Of a stretch of 64,000 nt of DNA, positions 27,698-36,435 are shown one piece after another. Both the position numbers and the translations under genes were made by a program. Position 1 is the first letter of the stretch. Each line of letters begins with the position of its first letter. Source of the DNA: Peribacillus huizhouensis (GTDB taxonomy: Bacteria > Bacillota > Bacilli > Bacillales > DSM-1321); contig NZ_JACJHX010000003.1 in the NCBI RefSeq assembly GCF_014138605.1, forward strand, positions 397,419 to 461,418. The letters are read 5' to 3'. Below the pieces are notes generated by a model that saw only the letters and a list, made by a program, of their open reading frames with translations, was not told the origin of the DNA and searched no databases.

Positions 27698-27799
27698 GGA
27701 CTCCGGCCCGCATATCCGAAATCCGGCATGGAAAGTGTGGATTCCGGCCCGCAAATCCGAAATTCGGCATGAAAAGTATGGATTCCGGCCCGCAAATCC
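27698..27799. repeat. 41-bp tandem repeat, 2.5 copies
   Basis: Units begin GGATTCCGGCCCGCAAATCC at 27739 and 27780 and a variant GGACTCCGGCCCGCATATCC at 27698, period 41 bp. Each full unit contains TCCGAAATCCGGC-type sequence partly complementary to its own start, so hairpins are possible. GC content is well above the surroundings. Lies between tyrS and the alkD-like gene; no ORF. Confidence 0.85.
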
Positions 27800-27870
27800 C
27801 AAAAAGTGTCTCACGGTGTACCACTCCGAGCTGGTAAGCCATTCATTCTGACCCCGATAAAATCTAGGTT

Positions 27871-28539
27871 CTAAGACAGATGTTTCAATGCCTCGCGCTT
27901 GCTCAGTGGTTTTAATTGGTTTTGAGAGACAAATAATTGCACACTAGAAGCGTTCGTTTTGGCGTATTCACGTAACACCCAGCCAATTGCTTTTTGTACA
28001 AAAAATTCATCGCTGAGAGCTTGGCGTAGAATATAATCATACAGCAGCTTTTCATTCATATTCTCTTTATAATATAGCTGGTAGAGAATCGCAGATCTCT
28101 GTAACCAAATATAATCATCATCAATCCACTGGTCAGGGTATAAGGAAACAAGTTCGGGGTATTGTAAAAACATATATCCAAAGATATGAGGTGATAGTAC
28201 ATCGATTGTATCCCACCAAGATTTACTTTTGAGCAGACTGACTAGCCACGGCATATCAGCGGGAGTGAGGGTTTTTTTAGTTTTTTCCAAGATATCAAGG
28301 GCAGCTTTTTGGTATTCTCGTTCCGGCTTCTCCCATAGTGTAAGAATTAGCGTTTGTAGTTCCTCTTTTGACGGTATTCCATTTTCTTTTAAAAACTGCT
28401 TAGTTAATTTTCGGCGAATGGGGGTTCGAATCCCGAGAAAATCAAATTGATTTCTCATATATTTTTTAGACCACTGTGCATATTCTGAGCAAGCGTGCTC
28501 ATTGTATAGCCTTTCTAATGCATGAATAGGAAAATTCAT
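27871..28539 (-). CDS. AlkD-type DNA glycosylase (alkylation repair)
   Basis: HEAT-repeat DNA glycosylase that removes bulky or positively charged alkyl-purines. 222 aa with SD GGAGG. The residues used for catalysis and DNA binding in Bacillus cereus AlkD are present at the same numbers: Trp109, Asp113 (SWWDTIDVL), Arg148 (WLQRSA) and Trp187 (AIGWVLREY). Stands alone between tyrS and rpsD. Confidence 0.9.
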   Translation of the reverse strand: MNFPIHALERLYNEHACSEYAQWSKKYMRNQFDFLGIRTPIRRKLTKQFLKENGIPSKEELQTLILTLWEKPEREYQKAALDILEKTKKTLTPADMPWLVSLLKSKSWWDTIDVLSPHIFGYMFLQYPELVSLYPDQWIDDDYIWLQRSAILYQLYYKENMNEKLLYDYILRQALSDEFFVQKAIGWVLREYAKTNASSVQLFVSQNQLKPLSKREALKHLS

Positions 28540-28599
28540 AGCTCCTCCTAGGTAAGTAATTTTGAGTGATATGCTTTTTATTAGGCCATTAAGGATGAA

Positions 28600-28627
28600 A
28601 AAACCCCCATCAAAGGATGAGGGTTCA
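28600..28627 (-). terminator. rpsD terminator
   Basis: GAACCCTCATCC / GGGGGTTTTTTC in the minus direction (AACCCTCATCCTTTGATGGGGGTTTTTT). Confidence 0.75.
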
Positions 28628-28638
28628 TTTCAAACTGA

Positions 28639-29241
28639 TTAACGAGAGTAGAACTCAACGATAAGAGCTTCGTTAATTTCAGCAGGAACTTCAGAACGAT
28701 CTGGTAAACGAGAGAAAGTACCTTCTAGTTTGTCAGCATCGAAAGTCAAGAAATCAGGAACGAAGTTGTTTACTTCGATTGATTCTTTGATTGTGCTTAG
28801 GTTGCGTGATTTTTCACGAACAGAGATTGTGTGTCCAGGTAACACTTTGAATGATGGAATATCAACGCGTTTTCCATCAACAAGGATGTGACCGTGGTTT
28901 ACAAGTTGGCGAGCTCCACGACGAGTGCGAGCTAAACCAAGACGGTAAACAACGTTATCAAGGCGTGATTCAAGAAGAATCATGAAGTTTTCACCGTGTA
29001 CACCTTGCATTTTACCAGCGCGGTCGAATAATGTGCGGAATTGACGCTCATTAACTCCATACATGTGGCGAAGTTTTTGTTTTTCTTGTAATTGCAATCC
29101 GTATTCGGAAAGTTTCTTGCGTTGGTTTGGACCGTGTTGTCCAGGAGCGTAAGGACGCTTTTCTAATTCTTTACCAGTACCTGTAAGGGAAATTCCAAGA
29201 CGACGGGATAATTTCCAGCTTGGGCCAGTATAACGAGCCAT
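28639..29241 (-). CDS. rpsD: 30S ribosomal protein S4
   Basis: Primary 16S rRNA-binding protein and translational autoregulator, 200 aa. Hallmarks: [30 protein letters not shown]4 domain [20 protein letters not shown] and C-terminal IVEFYSR. Monocistronic away from the alpha operon, as in Bacillus. Strong SD GGAGGAG. Confidence 0.98.
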   Translation of the reverse strand: MARYTGPSWKLSRRLGISLTGTGKELEKRPYAPGQHGPNQRKKLSEYGLQLQEKQKLRHMYGVNERQFRTLFDRAGKMQGVHGENFMILLESRLDNVVYRLGLARTRRGARQLVNHGHILVDGKRVDIPSFKVLPGHTISVREKSRNLSTIKESIEVNNFVPDFLTFDADKLEGTFSRLPDRSEVPAEINEALIVEFYSR

Positions 29242-29423
29242 AGGATGACTCCTCCTTCAAATGTTTTTATTTGGGTAAAATAAAAACCGTTGCGATAAAC
29301 GATTATGGTCATTTTGTTTTCATGTATCTTCGCCCTAGCAGCTGAGGGTTACGTGATACACCTCATAATGAGGAACAAAATGAGGCCGTAAAAGCACTCA
29401 CATAGGCTGCACTATTTTACACA
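29242..29423 (-). ncRNA. rpsD leader, candidate S4 autoregulatory RNA
   Basis: A transcribed leader of about 180 nt precedes rpsD. It contains paired segments CCTCATTTTGTTCCTCATT / AAAACAAAATGACC and GTATCACGTAACC / GAAGATAC. The B. subtilis rpsD leader is a known S4-binding autoregulatory element in this position; I infer homology from position and structure. Confidence 0.6.
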
Positions 29424-29429
29424 ACTAGT

Positions 29430-29458
29430 AGTATATAATTTTAAAGAAAAATAGTCAA
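29430..29458 (-). promoter_or_regulatory. rpsD sigma-A promoter
   Basis: On the minus strand TTGACT, 17 bp, TATACT: near-consensus, as expected for a ribosomal protein gene. Confidence 0.8.
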
Positions 29459-29584
29459 GTGTGTTTCCATTTAGTTAGTAATGTAAAAACGAAATCAGCA
29501 TGGTCAAATTACTTTAAAATAATTAGGTTTCACTTTGAATTTTTGTAGGTATAAAGAACTGAGTCTAAAAACATGAGATCTACG

Positions 29585-29733
29585 TTTATCCCGCATTAAC
29601 AGGCAGTAAAACCCCGACTCAAGGATTAGGTGAATTGAAGAAGCGTAATGAAGGTATTAGCGGACACTAGAACTGGACTAACAATCAGTAGGAGATGACG
29701 AACTCCCTTTTACTGATTGAAGCTTCACTTTAT
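29585..29733 (-). repeat. Family A repeat, full length
   Basis: TTTATCCCGCATTAACAGGC left end (reverse orientation), CAATCAGTAGGAG/CCCTTTTACTGATTG hairpin, GCTTCACTTTAT right end; 149 bp. Lies between rpsD and ytrP; the rest of 29459-29887 has no gene. Confidence 0.8.
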
Positions 29734-29887
29734 TTAATAGAAATTTCTAAAATTAATAAAGATATTTTTTACATACAAGTATATAATGAATAATATAGAA
29801 AAAAACGGAAAAGTAATAGTTCTTTTTAACTGTTTGTTTTTTGGGGGTTTTGAGCTTCGGCATTACTTATATAGGGATGAGATAAAG

Positions 29888-31741
29888 ATGAGAAATATGA
29901 CTCAGTTACTATATGAATTAAAAACATTATTAATTAATCAAATGGATGATTCAAAGGGAAGAATGGAAGACACTTCTTTTTTAAAAAAACTTGTACTTGC
30001 CATTTGCGATGCTTTTGAAGCTGAAGAGGTTACTTACTTTAAGGTGGACAATAGCCAACAGCATTTACATATTGAAGCTTCAAGCAAGCATTATCAAGAT
30101 CGAAAAGATATTCGCATAGCAAATTTTTCTTTATTTAATGACTGTGAACCGTATGCATATAATGATTTTCAAATAGAAGAGTTAAAGGATTTTCAACTGT
30201 ATTTGCCACTAAAAAGCGAAGATGAATTAGTGGGACTCCTTGCATTAAAAGAAGGGATTCCTGGTTCGTTTGAGAAAATCACTTTAGAAGAAGGGGAGGC
30301 GTTCTCAAGAGAAGTGATGAAAATTTTAAATGCGGCGATACATATTTCAGAGATTACGAGTGAAAGAAGGCGCTACAAAAAACTATTTCGGGTAACTGAA
30401 AAAATTCATTCATCTATGAGTATGGATGCTGTACTCGGGGAAATTATCCAAACGCTACAAGAAGTGTATCCGTCTTTCACCTATTATCTTCTTCTAACAC
30501 ATGATAATACAAACCATGAAGACCTTCCGATAAAAGATCTCGGCTATGATAGTGAGAATGTGGCCGTTATGCAAGCCTTTGTTACTGGAACTGTCCAAAT
30601 CGAAGACGAGTTGATTGCAAGAAAAACAAATCTATATGCACCACTGAAAGGAAAACAAGGCGTGTACGGAGTTCTTCAAGTAATAGCTCCAAATGCTCGT
30701 ATGTTTCCAGAAAAAGAAGTCGAATTTATTACTCTATTAGCAAATACCGCAGGTGGCGCTCTTGAGAATGCACAGCTGTATCAGCAATCTCGCCGTTTAA
30801 TATCTGATCTACAGTTTATTAATGAAACATCCCATAAATTGAATTTGAATCTACGCCTAAGTGAAACGATGGAGTTCATGAAAGAGCAAATTATGCATTC
30901 TTTCCATGCAGATGAGGCAGGGTTCGTATTTGTTCTACCTGATGGAACGGCTAATTTCTTGCCGGGTAGCTCGGAATTTTTTTCTTCTGATCAAACGGGA
31001 TTATACGTCGATTTTTTGAAAGAAAAAATTGGTTCTACTACTGAATCCTTGTTCATTGGGGATATGCATTTGAAATTACCTGAAAAAGACGTGAAGTATC
31101 GTTCGATGATGGTTGTTCCGATGATAGAAAGTGATCAAATACACGGTTACGCACTAGTATTACATAAAGATTCATATTATTTTTCTTTTGAAACATTTAA
31201 GCTTCTTCAATCATTGATTCACCATACGAGCCTTGCATTGGCTAATTCAATGCTTCGCGAAGAGCTGGAGAAAATGGTTATTACGGATCATTTAACAGGC
31301 TTGTATTCACGTAGTTATTTAGATGAGAAGATGTTGGAGTCATTGAAAAAAGATCATAATGGAACATTTATTTTGGTAGACATCGACAATTTTAAAAAAG
31401 TAAATGATACCTACGGTCACCAAATTGGTGATGAGATTCTCATTCAAGTTTCAATGATTATCCAATCAAGTATACGAGAAACGGACATTGGAGCAAGATG
31501 GGGGGGAGAGGAATTGGCAATCTATCTGCCAAATGTCTCCATACAAGTTGGGCAAGGGATTGCACAGAGAATCCAAGAAAGAGTAAGTGAACAAACCAAC
31601 CCTAAAGTTACCATATCGTGTGGGGTTTCCTATTGGACGAATCAAAACAGAGATCACGTTAAAGCCCTATTCAAGCGTGCAGATGATGCTCTATACGTTG
31701 CGAAGAATACGGGGAAAAATAAAGTGCTTGTTCAGAAATAA
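29888..31741 (+). CDS. ytrP: GAF-GGDEF protein YtrP, probable diguanylate cyclase
   Basis: Two or three GAF-like segments (about residues 25-150, 170-305, 310-450) precede a GGDEF domain. The active-site motif is GGEEL (RWGGEELAIYLP), with a RETD inhibitory I-site five residues before it, so c-di-GMP synthesis with product inhibition is plausible. No TM segment is visible, so sensing is cytosolic. The start is uncertain: ATG 29888 (MRNMTQLLYEL) is preferred, because upstream sequence to ATG 29786 has no SD and an un-family-like sequence. Same neighbourhood as B. subtilis ytrP. Confidence 0.88.
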   Translation: MRNMTQLLYELKTLLINQMDDSKGRMEDTSFLKKLVLAICDAFEAEEVTYFKVDNSQQHLHIEASSKHYQDRKDIRIANFSLFNDCEPYAYNDFQIEELKDFQLYLPLKSEDELVGLLALKEGIPGSFEKITLEEGEAFSREVMKILNAAIHISEITSERRRYKKLFRVTEKIHSSMSMDAVLGEIIQTLQEVYPSFTYYLLLTHDNTNHEDLPIKDLGYDSENVAVMQAFVTGTVQIEDELIARKTNLYAPLKGKQGVYGVLQVIAPNARMFPEKEVEFITLLANTAGGALENAQLYQQSRRLISDLQFINETSHKLNLNLRLSETMEFMKEQIMHSFHADEAGFVFVLPDGTANFLPGSSEFFSSDQTGLYVDFLKEKIGSTTESLFIGDMHLKLPEKDVKYRSMMVVPMIESDQIHGYALVLHKDSYYFSFETFKLLQSLIHHTSLALANSMLREELEKMVITDHLTGLYSRSYLDEKMLESLKKDHNGTFILVDIDNFKKVNDTYGHQIGDEILIQVSMIIQSSIRETDIGARWGGEELAIYLPNVSIQVGQGIAQRIQERVSEQTNPKVTISCGVSYWTNQNRDHVKALFKRADDALYVAKNTGKNKVLVQK

Positions 31742-31746
31742 GTTAA

Positions 31747-31851
31747 AGGAGAGGGGATGTCTCAAAAGTGTCTGACCTCGCACTCTATACACAGTATATA
31801 GTGCGAGGTCAGACACTTTCGGTATGGGACAGCCTCCTCTCCTTTTGTTTA
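31747..31851. terminator. Family B hairpin between ytrP and msrC
   Basis: Near-perfect inner arms AAAGTGTCTGACCTCGCACT / AGTGCGAGGTCAGACACTTT, outer arms GGAGAGG..GTC / GAC..CCTCTCC, then CTTTTG. Terminates the two convergent genes. Confidence 0.9.
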
Positions 31852-31894
31852 GATAATACGTATTTATTTAGAAGATAGGAGCCATCTTCTTTTT

Positions 31895-32374
31895 TTACAA
31901 GTATTTCACTAATGTATGCGCGAATTTTTCTAGCATTTCTTCATCAATCTCGTCAAATCTATTTATGATTGGGCTATCAATATCAAGGACCCCAATTAAT
32001 TCATCCCCTTTAATAAGCGGGATGACAATTTCTGAACGAGAAGCGGCATCACACGCAATATGCCCTGGGAATTGATGAACATCTTCTACACGAAACGTTT
32101 TACGTTCAGCAGCAGAGGTCCCACAAACGCCTCGACCAAAAGGAATGCGAATACATGCCGGCAATCCTTGGAAAGGCCCGAGCACTAATCCATCATTTTC
32201 TACTAAATAGAATCCGACCCAATTCACTTCATCCAAAAGCTGATTAAGGAGGGCACAAGCATTGCTTAGATTCGCAATTCGATTTGGCTCTCCATCAACT
32301 AACGCAATCAGTTGTTGTTCAGCAAGTAAGTAATTTTCTTGCTTGCTACCTGTATATTGTTCGACATTAAACAT
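31895..32374 (-). CDS. msrC: Free methionine-(R)-sulfoxide reductase (GAF family)
   Basis: GAF-domain fRMsr (YtsP in B. subtilis), 160 aa. Three Cys (74, 84, 108) in LPACIRIPFGRGVCG and PGHIACDAA have the same spacing as Cys84, Cys94 and Cys118 of the E. coli enzyme. Reduces free Met-R-sulfoxide using thioredoxin. ATG 32374 is chosen (SD GGGGGA 7 nt upstream); the longer frame to 32434 runs into a family A repeat. Confidence 0.93.
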   Translation of the reverse strand: MFNVEQYTGSKQENYLLAEQQLIALVDGEPNRIANLSNACALLNQLLDEVNWVGFYLVENDGLVLGPFQGLPACIRIPFGRGVCGTSAAERKTFRVEDVHQFPGHIACDAASRSEIVIPLIKGDELIGVLDIDSPIINRFDEIDEEMLEKFAHTLVKYL

Positions 32375-32395
32375 AAACATTCCCCCTGCTTCATT

Positions 32396-32553
32396 ATAAA
32401 GTGAAACTTCCGTCAGTGGGAGGTCTTTCCCCACTGATGGTTAGTTGAACCAATCGGGATTTTACGGGCAGTTTGTCCCCCACCTACCCTCTATGTACTT
32501 TGTACTTCATAAGCTTGTGGTGGGGGTCTTACTGCTCGTTAAATCGGGATAAA
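32396..32553 (+). repeat. Family A repeat, best full-length copy
   Basis: ATAAAGTGAAAC end, hairpin 1 GTCAGTGGG/CCCACTGATGG, hairpin 2 ACGGGCAGTTTGTCCCCCAC / GTGGTGGGGGTCTTACTGC, end TCGGGATAAA; 158 bp. Lies between divergent msrC and refZ and fills half of the 303-bp gap. Confidence 0.85.
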
Positions 32554-32677
32554 AATACAACCTTCAACAAGTTTGCAAACTATCCGCTAGAAGTTGTCGA
32601 GAAGTTCTAACAGGACATTGCGAATATTCCAAGAATTACTTTAGGTAAGACTTGAAATTAGAGGAGGAATTCAAAAA

Positions 32678-33328
32678 ATGAACCGCCAAACTCAAACGAA
32701 GGAAGCAATTCTTGAATCCGCCCTATATTTATTTCACTTGAAAGGCTATCATGCGACCTCCATACGGGATATTGCTCATAAAGCCAAAGTCAATTCAGCT
32801 AATATTGCTTATTATTTCAAAAACAAACAAGGATTGCTAGAATATTGTTTCACTACATATTTAGAAGCATATATTCAGCTATTAGAGAAAAACCTTGTCC
32901 AGCTTGATCGCATTGGCACACAAAAAGGTTTGCTGACGATACTTACAGATGTCTTTAATTTTCAGCGAAAAAACTTCTTGGCCGCAAGCTTTATTTATGG
33001 AGAATCCTCCCTTGATTCTAATCTTAATCGAGAAGTTTTATCAACCTATTACATGAAAGAAAACGCTTATTTTCAGTATGTCTTAGAAAAAGGAATAAAA
33101 GAAGGAATATTTCGTAAAATTCAACCAGCGATCTTCACTTTACAAATTAAAGGGTTGCTCTCAGCACCAATCATACATGCTCACTATGCGAGAGAAGTGT
33201 TGCATGTGTATACGCAGGAAAAATATTACACTGATAAATATTGCGATGAAATCTGTTTGTTTTTAGAACAAAGTCTGTTTGTTAAACGTGATAGGCAAGA
33301 AGAGTTGCTATATAATGTTTCAATTTGA
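32678..33328 (+). CDS. refZ: TetR-family regulator RefZ (YttP)
   Basis: TetR/AcrR DNA-binding protein, 216 aa. N-terminal HTH ATSIRDIAHKAKVNSANIAYYFKNKQGLLEY aligns with B. subtilis RefZ (GTSVREIAKSADVNVAHISYYFKGKGGLME). RefZ binds motifs near the origin and tunes FtsZ positioning during sporulation. Start ATG has SD GGAGGA. Its 3' end overlaps hisJ tail-to-tail by 9 bp. Confidence 0.9.
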   Translation: MNRQTQTKEAILESALYLFHLKGYHATSIRDIAHKAKVNSANIAYYFKNKQGLLEYCFTTYLEAYIQLLEKNLVQLDRIGTQKGLLTILTDVFNFQRKNFLAASFIYGESSLDSNLNREVLSTYYMKENAYFQYVLEKGIKEGIFRKIQPAIFTLQIKGLLSAPIIHAHYAREVLHVYTQEKYYTDKYCDEICLFLEQSLFVKRDRQEELLYNVSI

Positions 33329-34126
33329 AAACGCTTCTTCTAAACATGCGTCATACCCTTGACCTAAGTCTTTGGCTTGGTGTGCATCAGAGCCATAACG
33401 TAAAGGAATGCCAATCTGCAAGGCATATTTTACAAAACGCTCTGGCGGATAAGGTTCTAGGCAAAGTGGCTTAATAGCTCCTGCACCGTTATAGTCTAGC
33501 TCATATCCCTGTTTACCCATGATGTCTAGAATTGAATATAGCTTCTGATCATAATTTTCTTTCGGTGAAAAACGCTGCTGAAATTTATGAATAAGTGTAA
33601 CATGTCCGATACGCTTCGGCTTGAAGATCCCCAAATCAGCAGCAACACTTTTCTCTAATGTATCGTAATAAGATGAATAAACCGCATCAATAGAACCTAA
33701 TCTATTGGCAATGCTCTTAAACATTTCATCACTAAAGTCGATGCAATGCCACTCATTTTCATATCGAATAAAATGAACAGATAGGATACTATCATCTAAA
33801 TAATTGCCATATTGGTTAAGGAATCTCTTAGTTTCTGCTTCAAAACCTTCGATATAATCTACTTCAAGCCCTGTTTTAATCGTAATTTTTTCCTTATATT
33901 TCTCTTTTAGAGAAGCAATTTTTTGAAAATAGTCTAGTAAATGGCCAGGATCCATGCCACTATCACGATCTGGTGTAGGGTCAATGAACCCTTCTGGCAG
34001 TGGTGCATGTTCTGTAAACGTTATTTCCTCGATTTTTAAGAAGATTGCTCGCTCAATATATTCTTCAAAAGAGTCGTCAGAACCATGAGGACAGTATGGA
34101 CTGTGAACATGACTGTCATTTTTCAT
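33320..34126 (-). CDS. hisJ: Histidinol-phosphatase (PHP family)
   Basis: PHP-domain phosphatase of histidine biosynthesis, 268 aa, exactly the B. subtilis HisJ length when started at ATG 34126 (SD GGGGGG). Metal-site motifs: KNDSHVHSPYCPHG, EITFTEHAPLP, TGLEVDYIEG, SVHFIR, RIGHVTLIHK and YGSDAHQ. The other his genes are not in the window. Confidence 0.93.
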   Translation of the reverse strand: MKNDSHVHSPYCPHGSDDSFEEYIERAIFLKIEEITFTEHAPLPEGFIDPTPDRDSGMDPGHLLDYFQKIASLKEKYKEKITIKTGLEVDYIEGFEAETKRFLNQYGNYLDDSILSVHFIRYENEWHCIDFSDEMFKSIANRLGSIDAVYSSYYDTLEKSVAADLGIFKPKRIGHVTLIHKFQQRFSPKENYDQKLYSILDIMGKQGYELDYNGAGAIKPLCLEPYPPERFVKYALQIGIPLRYGSDAHQAKDLGQGYDACLEEAFSN

Positions 34127-34293
34127 GAAAATCCCCCCAATAAATTCAAATTCAAGCACATTTCTGTAAAAAAAAATTATTTATTAGTCAAAAATTATTG
34201 CTAACATGGTATCATAAAAGCATTGAATTGAACATGTAAACATTTATATAGATCGTTTCCTACTGGATAGGCTTAGAATTGGGGGGCAATATG

Positions 34294-35988
34294 ATGGAAT
34301 ACATACTAGGAATAATCATACTAGTTATTGTGTTAATAATATGGGGATATTTTTTGAAAAAGAAGCATTTTAAAGAAATTGACCAGCTTGAGGCTTGGAA
34401 AATGGACATAATGAACCGCCCGATATTGGATGAGCTTTCTAAAGTAAAGCAATTAAATATGACAGGTGAAACGGAAGAAATGTTTGAAAGATGGCGCAAA
34501 GAATGGGACGCCATTATTACAGTTTATATGCCGGATGTTGAAGAATTATTGTTTGAAGCAGATGATTATGTCGACAAATACCGTCTCGGTAAATCGAAAG
34601 AAGTCCAGCGAATGATCTCAACTAAACTTACGAATATTGAAGCGACTATCGAAAAGATTCTCATAGAGTTAAATGAATTGGTCGGCAGTGAAGAGAAAAA
34701 CAGGGTTGAGATTGAGGAGATAAAAGAAAGTTACCGTAAAATTAAAAAAGACTTGTTAGCTCACCGCCATACATTTGCAAAAGCTGCAGACCCACTTGAG
34801 AACATGCTCGATGAAATAGTGGAGATACTTAAGCAATATGAAGAAGCGACCGAAAATGGCAATTACTTAAATGCGCGAGAGCTTGTATTATCGATAAAAA
34901 ATAAGCTTGCTATGATTCAAACAAAAATGAAAATCATTCCTCAATTGCTGCTTGATGGGCATACTTCTCTTCCGACATCGATCTCGGAGTTAAAAGTTGG
35001 TTTCAAGGAGATGGTAGAACAGGGCTATACCTTGGAACATATTGAATTTGAGGCAGAAATTCAGAACCTTGAAACTGAGCTTTCATATTATAATGTTCAG
35101 CTTGATCTTGCGCAGACGGAAGATGCAGAACAAGGAATAAATGAAATTTTTGATCGTGTGAACCTCTTGTATGATTTGCTTGAAAAAGAAGTGCTATCCA
35201 AACAGTACTTAATAAGAAATCAGGATATTTTAAAAGATAGCCTTGAAGCTTTTGAATATGAGCATGATAAGTTGAAAGCTGAGACAGTTGTGGTGCGACA
35301 TAGCTATCATGTTACAGAAAGCGAACTAAGTGCACAAAAGAAATTAGAAAAAGAAATCGATAAATTGGTTAAGAGGTTTCAATTGCTCTCTTTAAAAATT
35401 GCCGATGATACGCTTATCAGCTCTGTTTTAAGTGATGAAATGCAGGAAATTGAAGCAGTTCTAAACGAGTTGAAAGTGGAACATGAAGCATTTTCTGAGA
35501 AACTTCATGCATTGAGAAAAGATGAATTTCAAGCACGTGAAGTATTACAAGAACTAAGAAAAAAAATGGCAGACACAACTAGAATTATCACGCAAAGTAA
35601 TATTCCTGGTCTGCCTGAAAGCTATCGGAATTTGCTATCGGAAGCCAAAGAAAGCCTTGAAGATGTTCAGAATAAACTAGATGAAAAACCTCTAGACATG
35701 GGCTCTGTTCACATTTTTCTTGAAAAAGCCATCGCTTCTGCGAATAATTTATACGAAAACACAGAAGATTTGATTGAAGAGATGCTTCTTGCAGAGAAAG
35801 TAATCCAATATGGAAATCGGTATCGAAGTAGATACCCAGCCGTTGCTGAGGCATTAAGAACGGCTGAAAAGCATTTTCGGGATTATGAATATGAGTCGGC
35901 ATTACAAGTCGCAGCAACAGCTATTGAAAAAGTGGAGCCAGGCAGTTTAGATAAAATTGAGGCCAATATGGAAGAAGTACATTCATAA
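34294..35988 (+). CDS. ezrA: Septation ring formation regulator EzrA
   Basis: Membrane-anchored negative regulator of FtsZ ring number and scaffold for PBP1, 564 aa (562 in B. subtilis). N-terminal TM (YILGIIILVIVLIIWGYFL), then FKEIDQLEAWKMDIMNRPI matching the family, then spectrin-like helical repeats rich in E, K and L to the C-terminus. ATG 34294 has a G6 SD 7 nt upstream. Same gene order as B. subtilis. Confidence 0.96.
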   Translation: MEYILGIIILVIVLIIWGYFLKKKHFKEIDQLEAWKMDIMNRPILDELSKVKQLNMTGETEEMFERWRKEWDAIITVYMPDVEELLFEADDYVDKYRLGKSKEVQRMISTKLTNIEATIEKILIELNELVGSEEKNRVEIEEIKESYRKIKKDLLAHRHTFAKAADPLENMLDEIVEILKQYEEATENGNYLNARELVLSIKNKLAMIQTKMKIIPQLLLDGHTSLPTSISELKVGFKEMVEQGYTLEHIEFEAEIQNLETELSYYNVQLDLAQTEDAEQGINEIFDRVNLLYDLLEKEVLSKQYLIRNQDILKDSLEAFEYEHDKLKAETVVVRHSYHVTESELSAQKKLEKEIDKLVKRFQLLSLKIADDTLISSVLSDEMQEIEAVLNELKVEHEAFSEKLHALRKDEFQAREVLQELRKKMADTTRIITQSNIPGLPESYRNLLSEAKESLEDVQNKLDEKPLDMGSVHIFLEKAIASANNLYENTEDLIEEMLLAEKVIQYGNRYRSRYPAVAEALRTAEKHFRDYEYESALQVAATAIEKVEPGSLDKIEANMEEVHS

Positions 35989-36007
35989 TAGGACAGGTTG
36001 GTACAAG

Positions 36008-36040
36008 CTTGAAGGGAACTTAATCCCTTCAAGTTTTTTT
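36008..36040 (+). terminator. ezrA terminator
   Basis: CTTGAAGGGA ACTTAA TCCCTTCAAG followed by eight T. Confidence 0.92.
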
Positions 36041-36124
36041 TATCCAGCATTAACGGGCGGAGGAACGGGACGATCAATGAGTGGGGGATGTAGAAAACTC
36101 CCACTGATTGAAGTTTTACTTTAT
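36039..36124 (-). repeat. Family A repeat, short copy
   Basis: TTTATCCAGCATTAACGGGC left end; GTGGGGGA/CTCCCACTG hairpin; AGTTTTACTTTAT right end; 86 bp. Its first T residues are shared with the ezrA terminator T-run. Confidence 0.75.
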
Positions 36125-36244
36125 CTAGGTTTGTAGGTGGAATCCTGATTTTGGAAAAATGAATCTTTTTCAAACATCGTGATTTATGGTAAAATAATAT
36201 GTTGTATTTCAATTAATGGACAAGAAGTAATCTGATGCATGTAT

Positions 36245-36309
36245 ATAAAGTGAAACTCCCATCCTTGGTTTTTTTCCGCCTCACTGATGGTTAGTTAAAT
36301 TAAGATAAA
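36245..36309 (+). repeat. Family A repeat, truncated
   Basis: ATAAAGTGAAACTCCCATC start, CTCACTGATGGTTAGTTAAA, then a jump to AAGATAAA; hairpin 2 absent. Opposite orientation to the copy 120 bp upstream. No gene in 35989-36435. Confidence 0.7.
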
Positions 36310-36435
36310 TGAAAATTTAATTGAATTTTTAGTCTAGATAAGTAGCTTGAAGTCTACAAGGTGGGGTAAAACGACGTTATCACATGTTTTTTCCTCATTA
36401 AAGGCGTGTGCGCTTTTCTATAAGGAGGTTAATAC

